A stretch of 64,000 bases of DNA from Leptospira chreensis (lineage in GTDB: Bacteria; Spirochaetota; Leptospiria; Leptospirales; Leptospiraceae), in contig NZ_JAFFPS010000070.1 in the NCBI RefSeq assembly GCF_016919165.1, positions 1 through 64,000 of the forward strand, read 5' to 3'. The translations under genes and the position numbers were made by a program. The stretch's first letter is position 1, and each line of letters begins with the position of its first letter. The notes beneath the pieces are model-generated. The model had not been told where the DNA came from. It made no database searches and saw nothing but the letters and a program-made list of their open reading frames with translations. Of the stretch, positions 55,390 to 63,090 are shown one piece after another.

Positions 55390-55995
55390 TCACTTTTTTG
55401 CTGTTTTAGTAACTGAGTTTTCTACTTTGGCCAGCTCTTCGTTTGCCCTTTCAATCATACCTGCTTTTAGGTAGAGATTCCCTAGATCTTTGTGTATCTT
55501 ATCAAATGATTTTTTTATCATTTTTGCCTTATTGTAATATAATAAGGCTTCCTTAATATTGCCTTCTCTTTCGCTAATTTTTGCTAAATGATAATACGCT
55601 TCGAAATGTAAATTGTCCAATTCTAAAATATTCAACAAATGTTCTTTTGCTTTTGTTAAATCGCTTTCAACAACTAAGTAATTTTTTGAAATCCAAAAAT
55701 CAATAGAAGGATTTTCAGGAAATTTTCCTTTAGCTTTTTTCAAAATCTCTAGAGATCCGTTAAAATCTCCCATATAATACAAAGTTTTTCCTAGCATGAT
55801 ATAAGCAGAAATCAAGTCAGGGTTTTCATCCACTGAGGTTTGAAATTCTAACTTTGCCTTTTCTAAATTTTTATCCAAAAATTCTTTTTTGCCGATTTGG
55901 AAATGTTCATTTGCACTTTCTTCTGATTTACAAAATAAAACACTAGTCATAAGCAAAAAATAAACGAACAAAATTTGAATATTAGAATATTTCAT
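55390..55995 (-). CDS. TPR lipoprotein
   Basis: This 201-residue protein has a lipoprotein signal MKYSNIQILFVYFLLMTSVLFCKSE and four TPR-type hairpins (NPDLISAYIMLGKTLYYMGDF, HFEAYYHLAKISEREGNI, DLGNLYLKAGMIERANEELA). The start at 55995 is set by the signal peptide; the frame runs upstream to 56073 inside the previous gene. It lies 4 bases after the SurA-like gene. Likely periplasmic scaffold in the same operon as the RND pumps. Confidence 0.8.
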   Translation of the reverse strand: MKYSNIQILFVYFLLMTSVLFCKSEESANEHFQIGKKEFLDKNLEKAKLEFQTSVDENPDLISAYIMLGKTLYYMGDFNGSLEILKKAKGKFPENPSIDFWISKNYLVVESDLTKAKEHLLNILELDNLHFEAYYHLAKISEREGNIKEALLYYNKAKMIKKSFDKIHKDLGNLYLKAGMIERANEELAKVENSVTKTAKK

Positions 55996-55999
55996 TTTT

Positions 56000-56659
56000 T
56001 TATCTTGTAACAGAAGAATATACCTCTTTAGGAACAATTTGAACCTTTGCATCTCGTTTTGCTTTACCTGCAATTAATCTCTTTTTTATAGTTGCAGCTT
56101 CCATTAGCTTATTCAGTTTGATGATTTTGGCTTCTCGCTGAAGCTCATCCATTGTTACGGACTTTAATTTTGAAGCATTAGATTTACTTTGTTTGAACTT
56201 TTCTAAAATATCATTATCTACCTGAATTTTATCAGAGTTTTCAACTAGATTCAGGGCACCAGATTTTTTATCTAACCAATAGGATATAGCAGCCTTTCTT
56301 ACTGATCTAGCCATATAATCCTTGGCCTCATTAGAATTAAAATCTACATCAGCAAGAGCTCTTTGAAGTAAAATTGATTCTTCAATGTAATTTGATAGAT
56401 ATTGTTCCACTTCCTCTGGTGTAGCAGGGTTAAATTTATGTTCAAATGTCTTCCTATCTGCAATTAATGCCTCTCGGAATGCTTTTGCTGAAAGGAATTT
56501 ACCATCAATAGTAACGATTTCAGGCGAACCTTCTCGTTTCTCCATATCCTCTTCAATAAGTTTTTCAATATCGCTGTTACAATTGAATATAAAGGCTAAA
56601 CAGAAAACGAATGTTAGTAGTAAGGAACTATTCAAGTTCCTTGATTTTATTTTTTGCAT
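56000..56659 (-). CDS. SurA/PpiC-type N-terminal domain lipoprotein
   Basis: The product has 219 residues with a lipoprotein signal (LLLTFVFCLAFIFNCNS, lipobox F-N-C). Residues ~48-110 (IVTIDGKFLSAKAFREAL, EEVEQYLSNYIEESILLQRAL) match the helical chaperone domain of SurA/PpiC-type foldases. The parvulin isomerase domain is absent; the C-terminal third is lysine-rich helix. It may act as a periplasmic chaperone for an outer-membrane part of the machine. The start overlaps the preceding TPR gene by 32 bases. Confidence 0.7.
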   Translation of the reverse strand: MQKIKSRNLNSSLLLTFVFCLAFIFNCNSDIEKLIEEDMEKREGSPEIVTIDGKFLSAKAFREALIADRKTFEHKFNPATPEEVEQYLSNYIEESILLQRALADVDFNSNEAKDYMARSVRKAAISYWLDKKSGALNLVENSDKIQVDNDILEKFKQSKSNASKLKSVTMDELQREAKIIKLNKLMEAATIKKRLIAGKAKRDAKVQIVPKEVYSSVTR

Positions 56660-57200
56660 CTGTAATTTGCCTTTGAAATGTTACTTTTGGCGCAAGCCTA
56701 ATAAATTCTTCATAATTCGATTTTGCCTTAGATTTTTCCCCCAAGAACCCATAGACCATACCGAGGTTAAACCTAGCTTCGACCATGGTTGGCACTAAAA
56801 ATAGTGCCTTTTCATAGTTTTTGACTGATTGTTTGTAATCTGCTAAATTCTGATAGCAAACGCCTAAATTATAATATCCTTTTGCATAATCTGGATCTAT
56901 TTCAATTGATTTGATAAAATATGCGACAGAATCTTTTCCTTTGCCTTGATTAATCATCGCAATGCCCACATTACCTGCGTATTCTGGCGAGCTTGGATTT
57001 AAATCAGAAGATGCTCTGAAATTTTTTTCTGCATCTTCCCATTTACCTTCTGATAAGGCTTTTAATCCTTTAACGTTCTCTTCTTGAGCTTTATATTGGT
57101 CCGAATCCATATTCCCCTGTGTATTTAGAACTCCACAAAAACAAAGCTGAAGGAAAGTGAACAAAATGAAATATCTAAACGATTTTTTAAACTTTAACAT
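56628..57200 (-). CDS. TPR protein, first gene of the RND operon
   Basis: This 190-residue exported protein has the signal segment KSFRYFILFTFLQLCFCG (possible lipobox at FC-G) and three clear TPR repeats: AEKNFRASSDLNPSSPEYAGNVG, SVAYFIKSIEIDPDYAKGYYNLG and YEKALFLVPTMVEARFNLG (short excerpts overlapping the 34-residue units). First of seven leftward genes leading to the two RND pumps; a divergent promoter region lies upstream. Confidence 0.82.
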   Translation of the reverse strand: MLKFKKSFRYFILFTFLQLCFCGVLNTQGNMDSDQYKAQEENVKGLKALSEGKWEDAEKNFRASSDLNPSSPEYAGNVGIAMINQGKGKDSVAYFIKSIEIDPDYAKGYYNLGVCYQNLADYKQSVKNYEKALFLVPTMVEARFNLGMVYGFLGEKSKAKSNYEEFIRLAPKVTFQRQITDAKNKIKELE

Positions 57201-57313
57201 CGAGAATTCCTAACATTGCAATCATCATTTCTCCAACCCATGTTAATTTTGCATACCAAAAAAATTAGAACTTGCAATTGATAGGTGATTCTGCAGAAAG
57301 GTTAACGAAAGAG
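57201..57313. promoter_or_regulatory. Divergent promoter region of the efflux locus
   Basis: About 110 AT-rich bases separate the leftward TPR/Ig-like/RND operon from the rightward lipoprotein/TolC/adaptor operon. Both transcripts must start in or near it, allowing joint control of the whole machine. No regulator gene is adjacent and no clear operator was seen. Confidence 0.55.
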
Positions 57314-57919
57314 ATGCGACCGAATCAATTAATCCTGTTTTTTGTAATATTGTTCCACACCTTCAACTGTAGTACCGGTAAATTTATTAAACAATTATTA
57401 AGAACAGACATACAGTCGGCGGTTGACCTGAAGGAAAAGCTCCCTAAAGGAAAAATTGCACTAATAGATTTAACATCGAAGAATTTAGTCTCATTAAACA
57501 TTTCTGCCACAAACGTAACCGATAACTTACATTTCTCACTAAAAGAGGACGGGTTAGATGTAATCAGAGTTGCTACTTTTCTGAATAGCGATAGCTCAGC
57601 AGCAAATTTTGAACCAAATTCAACTCCAGTTACTTTGTCTCCTATCAGGAAATACATTTTAGCAGATAAAGATAAAGTAATATCACTTTGCGTACAGAAA
57701 GGAACAAAATATGTACTAACGGGTTTTATTTTTGAGGCAGACATAGGAACTATATTAGATGAAGATTACTCATCAGGCGCTATTTTGTATCTCTATGATG
57801 ACAGCGGTGAGTTAATTAATATGTTTAAATACATAGGATATGAGAAATTACTCTCATTCGAATCAAATTCAGCTATTTCAAATAAATTGGCCCAAAAAAT
57901 TGCAAAAACGTTCAAATAA
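57314..57919 (+). CDS. Lipoprotein with CsgG/LpoB-like layout
   Basis: The product has 201 residues from ATG 57314 (signal LILFFVILFHTFNCSTG, lipobox F-N-C); an upstream TTG frame from 57272 is less likely. The mature part starts with a KGKIALIDLTS strand and ATNVTDNLHFSLKEDGLDVIRV helix-strand. It later has KYVLTGFIFEAD and a C-terminal AISNKLAQKIAKTF helix. This is the order of elements in CsgG/LpoB-type domains, though the similarity is only structural in impression. It precedes the TolC gene by 2 bases. Confidence 0.7.
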   Translation: MRPNQLILFFVILFHTFNCSTGKFIKQLLRTDIQSAVDLKEKLPKGKIALIDLTSKNLVSLNISATNVTDNLHFSLKEDGLDVIRVATFLNSDSSAANFEPNSTPVTLSPIRKYILADKDKVISLCVQKGTKYVLTGFIFEADIGTILDEDYSSGAILYLYDDSGELINMFKYIGYEKLLSFESNSAISNKLAQKIAKTFK

Positions 57920-57921
57920 TT

Positions 57922-59340
57922 ATGTCTTTCGGTATCAATAGGCTAATCATTTTAGCAATAATAATAAATTTTAGCATATTCGCAGATGAGGAAATTTCTA
58001 CTTTATACCTTGATTTAGAGAAAGCAGAAGACATCGGAATTGAAAATAGCCCGGAATTAAAAATGATTGGCTCGCAACAGAAAATTAAAAAGCTATTAGT
58101 AAATGAAAATTGGAGACAATATTTTCCGACAGCTTCTATCAGATGGGATCGAAGTTCCTCAATTATCGAAAATACTGCTGATTCTAGAAACCAACGATTC
58201 ACTTTAAACGTAGATCAGGTCGTTTACGATGGTGGAAGAAGATCACTTGCACTTGATGCCTCTTTAGGTGAATTAGCTTTAGCCAAATATGATGTAAAAA
58301 TTGCACTCAATAAGTTAAGATTTAAAATAAGAACTTTATTCTTTTCAATATTGAGTAAGAAATCACAACTAATTACGCTTGAAAGGAGCATCAAAAGACA
58401 ATCTGACCAATTATTCTATGCGAATAGAGAACTTCAATTAGGCGAAACTACTAAAATTAAAGTTTTGGAATTGGAAAACAGGCTAAATGAAATTATCTTA
58501 CAAGAAAAGACAGCAAGAATCGATTATGAATCTCAAATACAAGAATTTAAAATATTACTCCGGTTGAAAAGTAGTTCAGAAATAAAACTAATAGGAAACA
58601 TTCTAGGGGATGTAAATTATAATTATCGAAATTTTGATGGAGAAAACCTTATCAATTTGGCTTCAAATTTTAGAGTAGAGTTTGATAAAGCGAGAGCTGA
58701 ACATTTACAAACACAGTCAAAATATAAATATGCTCAAACTTTCTACATTCCTACTGTTTCGGTAGGAGGTTTCCATGGTTATAGAGGGGATGAATATCCA
58801 CCTCGCGAAAGAGAGTATGGATTTAATTTTCGAGTATCAATGTTATTAGGGCCAAATTCTCTTCAAGATACTGGAAATTATACTTCTCGAAATGAAAATA
58901 ATGACCGATTTTTAACATCTTCAACTACTTTAGGTATTTATGATAATCTTCAATACCAACGGGAAATTGTCACATCTGGAAATGCTGCCTATCAAGCTAA
59001 GGTAAATTTAAATCAAATCGGTGATATCATAGCATCGGAAGTAAAAAAGAGTTTAAATAGCTATAGAGTTAGTTGGGATGCAATGAAGCAAGCAGATGAG
59101 AACGTAATTTTATTTGAAAAAAGAATTCAAATAAAAGAAGAGCAAGTGAGACTAGGTGAAGCGCCTAGAACAGAGCTAGCAGAAACAGAAATACGTTATT
59201 TGGAAGCAACAAATGCCCAAATAGCTTCTAGATTAAGATTTATGTCATCGATAGCTGAACTTGAGTTAGCAACAGGTTTAAGTCTTGATCAGCTAGGTTT
59301 AATTAAATTCGGAGAAGTTTTACCAATTGAAAAAAATTAA
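57922..59340 (+). CDS. TolC-family outer-membrane channel protein
   Basis: The product has 472 residues with a signal peptide (LIILAIIINFSIFADEE). The TolC/OEP pattern is clear: LDLEKAEDIGIENSPELKMI, then paired long helices (ANRELQLGETTKIKVLELENRLNE; ERIQIKEEQVRLGEAPRTEL) in two repeats separated by beta-barrel segments. It forms a trimeric outer-membrane duct for RND or type I export. The gene overlaps the adaptor gene by 14 bases. Together with the adaptor it completes the RND system encoded divergently. Confidence 0.9.
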   Translation: MSFGINRLIILAIIINFSIFADEEISTLYLDLEKAEDIGIENSPELKMIGSQQKIKKLLVNENWRQYFPTASIRWDRSSSIIENTADSRNQRFTLNVDQVVYDGGRRSLALDASLGELALAKYDVKIALNKLRFKIRTLFFSILSKKSQLITLERSIKRQSDQLFYANRELQLGETTKIKVLELENRLNEIILQEKTARIDYESQIQEFKILLRLKSSSEIKLIGNILGDVNYNYRNFDGENLINLASNFRVEFDKARAEHLQTQSKYKYAQTFYIPTVSVGGFHGYRGDEYPPREREYGFNFRVSMLLGPNSLQDTGNYTSRNENNDRFLTSSTTLGIYDNLQYQREIVTSGNAAYQAKVNLNQIGDIIASEVKKSLNSYRVSWDAMKQADENVILFEKRIQIKEEQVRLGEAPRTELAETEIRYLEATNAQIASRLRFMSSIAELELATGLSLDQLGLIKFGEVLPIEKN

Positions 59341-60679
59341 AGCTCATTATATTATTTTAATTTTCATTCTAGTTTTTTGCAAGAAAAGCAAGTCAACAGA
59401 AGAAACAAATAAAGCTCTTGATTACGGAATCATAAGTGTATCAGCAATTGAACCGGTAGACGAGATCTTAACTTTGGGATCTGTTTCCTATCTAAAAAAA
59501 GCCGAGGTTACCTCAAAAGTATTGGGAAGAATCGAAAATTATTTTAAAGAAGAAGGGCAGAAAGTTAATTCTGGGGATACCCTAGCAAAAATTGAAACAT
59601 TAAATTTAGAAATCCAATTAGGAAAAGATAAATCCTCAGAAGTCGTGCAAAGAAGGCAAGTTGATCTAGCTAATGCAAAGCTTTTAATGGCTAGACAACG
59701 AGTGGAGAGGGAACTAGCAAACATTAGGAAAGCAGAGGCCGACGTAAAAGACACAAAAGCAGTCATGGAAAATCTAGAACGAAGTGTGAAAAACAAAAAA
59801 GAACTTATGGAGATCGGTGCGGTTTCGGAAACAGAATTAAAATCCATTCAAACATCCTTAAATTCAGCAGAAGTGGCTTACTTCAAAGCGCAAAAGAATC
59901 TGGAAAACATTATTATTGGATTCCGAGACAAAGATTTAGAAAACGCAGGAATCAAAATAGAATCACCTTCAAATATCAATGATGAAAAATTTATTTATTT
60001 AAATACGGCTATTGAACGAGCGGAACTTGAGATGGCTAAAGCAAACTTAGAGGCTATCAAAAAAAGCGTAGAATCTACTGAATTGTTAATTAAAGAATCA
60101 AACTTAAAATCTCCATTAACTGGTATAGTAGCAACAAGAGCAAAAGAAAAAGGTGAAGCGGTAAAGGAAGGGGAACCTGTCTTTATAGTTGTCGATACTT
60201 CACAAGTACTTTTGAGGTTTAACGTTTCTGAATCAGATGCTGGTTTTCTTCAGAATGGTACGAGTGTAAAATTTACAGTCGATGCTCTAGGAAAGGAAGA
60301 AATGAACGGAAAAATTCATATAATTAGCCCCATTATCGATCCTCAAAGTAGAAGCTTAGAAGTGAAAGTTATCGCAAATAATACAAATGGTAAATTAAGA
60401 CCTGGAATGTTTGCACGTGGAAGAATTCCAAGTTTACAAAGAAAAAAACAAATTGTTATCCCGGTTACTTCAATTGCCAAAAAAGTGAACGAAAAATCTG
60501 CTATTGTTTTCAAACTAAATGACCAAGACATGTTTTTTGAAAAACAAATTCAAATAGTACGCGAAACAGACGACGGAATTATCATTGAATCTGGAATTGA
60601 AGAAGGAGAAAAAATCGCAACAAAGAATGTTAATTTAATTCAGGAAGGGGATAGGTTAACTAAACCAAAAGACAAATGA
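59327..60679 (+). CDS. RND efflux periplasmic adaptor (membrane-fusion protein), lipoprotein
   Basis: The product has 450 residues starting at TTG 59327 (GGAG lies 12 bases upstream; no ATG alternative before the signal). Lipoprotein signal IILIFILVFCKKS. The split barrel-sandwich/lipoyl domain (KVLGRIENYFKEEGQKVNSGDTLAKIE and LKSPLTGIVATRAKEKGEAVKEGEPVF) flanks a long coiled-coil hairpin. The beta-barrel follows (VLLRFNVSESDA, KLRPGMFARGRIP). It bridges the RND pumps to TolC. It overlaps the next gene by 4 bases. The motifs quoted are excerpts from longer domains. Confidence 0.9.
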   Translation: MKKIKAHYIILIFILVFCKKSKSTEETNKALDYGIISVSAIEPVDEILTLGSVSYLKKAEVTSKVLGRIENYFKEEGQKVNSGDTLAKIETLNLEIQLGKDKSSEVVQRRQVDLANAKLLMARQRVERELANIRKAEADVKDTKAVMENLERSVKNKKELMEIGAVSETELKSIQTSLNSAEVAYFKAQKNLENIIIGFRDKDLENAGIKIESPSNINDEKFIYLNTAIERAELEMAKANLEAIKKSVESTELLIKESNLKSPLTGIVATRAKEKGEAVKEGEPVFIVVDTSQVLLRFNVSESDAGFLQNGTSVKFTVDALGKEEMNGKIHIISPIIDPQSRSLEVKVIANNTNGKLRPGMFARGRIPSLQRKKQIVIPVTSIAKKVNEKSAIVFKLNDQDMFFEKQIQIVRETDDGIIIESGIEEGEKIATKNVNLIQEGDRLTKPKDK

Positions 60680-61107
60680 ATATCTTATTTGTTAGATTTT
60701 TTGCAGGAATTATTTTTTTCCTTTTAATATTCAGATGTGATTTTCCAAAATTAGAAAAACGAGTAAATGACTCTGAGTCAAGATTCATTTCTGAGTTAGT
60801 GGCAACTAGAACACAAAATGGCAACCCAGAATCGAATTCAAACGATTCTACTGGTGGGATTTTCAGAATTGGAGGGAACGTCACGGGAATTCCCTTAAAC
60901 GAAACATTAATCATTCAAAATAATTTCTCTGAAGTATTATCCGTTTTCACGAATGGATCATTTTCATTCATTCAGACGTTTTCAAATCAAGCAAATTTCT
61001 ATGTTAGTATATTAAGAAATCCGAGTGGTAGAAATTGTGTAGTGCAGAATGGAATAGGAAAGATCGAAAACTCTAATTTTACGGGAGTAATGATCGTCTG
61101 CCAATAG
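60676..61107 (+). CDS. Small beta-rich lipoprotein
   Basis: The product has 143 residues with a lipoprotein-type signal (FFAGIIFFLLIFRCDFP, lipobox I-F-R-C). The mature part has the pattern GGNVTGI, LIIQNN, NGSFSF, YVSILRNPSGRNCVVQNG and ends VMIVC. This is a repeat unit common in Leptospira surface lipoproteins, where several such units are usually tandem; here there is only one. It is co-translated with the adaptor gene by overlap. Confidence 0.75.
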   Translation: MNILFVRFFAGIIFFLLIFRCDFPKLEKRVNDSESRFISELVATRTQNGNPESNSNDSTGGIFRIGGNVTGIPLNETLIIQNNFSEVLSVFTNGSFSFIQTFSNQANFYVSILRNPSGRNCVVQNGIGKIENSNFTGVMIVCQ

Positions 61108-61130
61108 GCCTACAAAGGCCTGTTATATTT
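61106..61130 (+). terminator. Possible Rho-independent terminator of the TolC/adaptor operon
   Basis: A short stem AGGCC/GGCCT (61106-61110, 61117-61121) overlaps the last stop codon and is followed by GTTATATTTT. The stem is only 5 bp and the T-run is broken, so this is tentative. Confidence 0.4.
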
Positions 61131-61197
61131 TAATCGTCTAACACAATACCTTGACTTTTTATTATGCATTTTAAATGCCTCAACCTCAGCTACCTCA

Positions 61198-61488
61198 ATG
61201 GGTACACTTACGACCCTTTCCAATAGTGCCATCAAAGCAACTGTCACTGCTGGACAAAAAATTGTATTTTCGGGAATTAACTTTTCCGGATCAATTCTAG
61301 CTAGTGTTTATACGAAAAGTAGTTGTCCAATAACGGTTACTGATTTGACATCAATTGCAAATTTTACAAAAACAAATAATACCGTTGGCGGATCTTTAAG
61401 CTAAGAAATCTCCTTCAGTGTTACTGGAACATATATAATCCTCTTTCAAGGTGTAAGTGCCCAAGGCGTCAATGTTGTAGTCCAATAA
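61198..61488 (+). pseudogene. Decayed surface/lipoprotein fragment with in-frame stop
   Basis: One frame reads MGTLTTLSNSAIKATVTAGQ and continues to GGSLS, hits a single TAA at 61402-61404, then continues EISFSVTGTYIILFQGVSAQ up to a second TAA at 61486-61488. The beta-strand pattern of a surface domain carries on across the stop, so the reading frame was once longer. The same frame is open for at least 20 codons upstream of the ATG (…LLCILNASTSATS). It has no recognised family and no ribosome site. Confidence 0.55.
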
Positions 61489-61630
61489 ATACAAAAACCA
61501 GAAGTGTAATTAATTTTTTCAATCTTTGGAATCATCAATATTTCCGATCAGAATGCAAAAAATTCCTTGTACTTTTCGAGAATCTATTGTCCCATTGAAT
61601 TGTCTTAGGTGAAGATCCAAATAGACACAT

Positions 61631-61658
61631 TCCCCCTTGAGTTTGCCCTCTCGGGGGA
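61631..61658. terminator. GC-rich hairpin in intergenic DNA
   Basis: TCCCCC and GGGGGA arms enclose a second short GAG/CTC stem, followed on the plus strand by ATCTTTCT. It resembles a terminator or the leader structure of the downstream HTH gene at 61872. The 61489-61871 interval has no gene otherwise; CCGAA-containing words occur at 61830-61862. Confidence 0.4.
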
Positions 61659-61871
61659 TCTTTCTAACTCCTCTTAAATCTCAGAAAATTATGTCTCATT
61701 GTGGTTGACAAAATCCGTCCTTTGGGTTTAGGTCTTACTGTCCGGTAATAGGCTTTTACTGGGTGGGGTAGGCAAAGACCCCGGATCACTTCACCTAACT
61801 TGATCCCCTGCCACAAAAAGAATGTTAAAAGGTTTGGCCGAAGGCATATCATGCCGAACCGAAGGGACAAC

Positions 61872-62402
61872 ATGAGACAAGGAATTTGGATACCTGCCCG
61901 CATTGAGAGTAGGAAGGATCTTTCCATTGCTGAGAAAGTTATACTATCAGAAATTGAAAGCTTCACAGCCAGTGGAAAGTGTTTTGCATCAAACGAACAT
62001 TTTGCGAATCTACTGGGACTAAAACCAGATACGATTTCGCGAATGATCTCTAGACTGAAAAAACGGGGTTTTGTCGTTCAAACGGGCTTTGATGGCCGTA
62101 GACGCTTTCTTTGTCTGGGGTCTGCCTTGGATGAGAGTACGAAGCCTAGTGACGTGCAGACTATAAATTCACATCCCAGAGAACTGGATTTTTCCCTGAC
62201 AGCATTGGATGAAACACCAGTTCCTTTACAGAAGAATTCAAAGATTAATACAATGGAACTGTACAAAGGGATGTTATGTAAATTTCCCGAATCGACCAGA
62301 AAAGCCGTTGAAAGTGTATTATTTGAAGGTGAGAAACCTGCTTCGAAACACTTGGCGAGGATTGTGAATTCGATTACTAAAGTCGTTGTTGGTGACGGGT
62401 GA
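61872..62402 (+). CDS. Winged-helix DNA-binding protein (plasmid type), copy 2
   Basis: The product has 176 residues from ATG 61872, chosen because AAGGG lies 5 bases upstream; longer frames begin at 61800 and 61851. Residues 1-90 parallel copy 1 (22289-22843) almost element by element: GIWIPARIE, SIAEKVILSEIESF, CFASNEHFANLLGLKPDTIS, FDGRRRFLCLG. The C-terminal half is unrelated in sequence. Two such paralogues on one element suggest two replicon or prophage modules that have merged. Confidence 0.8.
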   Translation: MRQGIWIPARIESRKDLSIAEKVILSEIESFTASGKCFASNEHFANLLGLKPDTISRMISRLKKRGFVVQTGFDGRRRFLCLGSALDESTKPSDVQTINSHPRELDFSLTALDETPVPLQKNSKINTMELYKGMLCKFPESTRKAVESVLFEGEKPASKHLARIVNSITKVVVGDG

Positions 62403-62601
62403 GGCTTAAGTTGAATATTATGATTGTAGATTTGGATTAAATAGTATAGATGCTTTCTTTTCTATTCCTAAAAAGTATTCATAGTTATATTTCTTTGAGA
62501 ACTCCGAAAATAGGGAATTTGTTTTTGAAATGACCAATAAAATAGTCATAATTTGATTTAATGCCTATTAAAATGGTCGATTAAATGGAATACAAAAACC
62601 C

Positions 62602-62760
62602 ATGAAAATTACTAGAACCTACTCGCGTTTGCCAAAAGAAGTAGGTGTCCTTTTAGGAAAAGAAATCCAACTTGCAAGAAAGGAAAAAGCATGGTCTGAA
62701 CAAACACTTTTGCCCAAACGCATTCGCACCAAAATAAAGAAGGTGAAAGATGACTTCTAA
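62602..62760 (+). pseudogene. hipB: hipB antitoxin with internal deletion
   Basis: This is a 52-codon frame. Its start (ITRTYSRLPKEVGVLLGKEI, then QLARKEKAWSEQ) matches the opening of HipB-type XRE regulators and its end (TLLPKRIRTKIKKVKDDF) matches their C-terminus. The helix-turn-helix core expected between them is missing without loss of frame. The stop overlaps the hipA remnant by 11 bases, as intact hipBA pairs do. It is therefore unlikely to bind DNA. Confidence 0.65.
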
Positions 62761-62818
62761 AGAGGCTTATGTGTGGATTTGGTTAGATGGGAAAGTGGAT
62801 TTCCAAATCTTCCCCTGA
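62750..62818 (+). pseudogene. hipA: hipA kinase N-terminal remnant
   Basis: This is a 22-codon frame (MTSKEAYVWIWLDGKVDFQI, then stop). The beginning is the typical HipA N-terminus (EAYVWIWL). The kinase domain is absent; after the stop no continuation was recognised in any frame in the following 270 bp. It shows that a hipBA toxin-antitoxin module once stood here. Confidence 0.6.
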
Positions 62819-62830
62819 AAGTCTTCACAG

Positions 62831-62860
62831 TTTTTAGGAATCGATTTTAATTCCTAAAAA
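62831..62860. repeat. 11-bp perfect inverted repeat
   Basis: TTTTTAGGAAT and ATTCCTAAAAA flank an 8-base loop, just after the hipA remnant. It would form a bidirectional hairpin with A/T-rich flanks, like a weak terminator. The rest of 62861-63090 holds no gene; a second small stem (AAGATTT/AAATCTT) lies near 62900. Confidence 0.5.
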
Positions 62861-63090
62861 TATCAATGGAAGGAAACTCATTAAGAGTCTTCTATCGAAA
62901 GATTTTTTTAAATCTTAGATACATACACAGTCCTTTGGTTTCCAACCTACAATAACAATAATATTGAATGAAGTCGAATCGGATTATGATATTGATTCTT
63001 TTTTCGATACCTTAGTTCTAAAATACCACGATTGTCCCTAACTACAGGTGCAACAGTGGTATCAAAAGAAAATTCATATCAGTTATCAAT

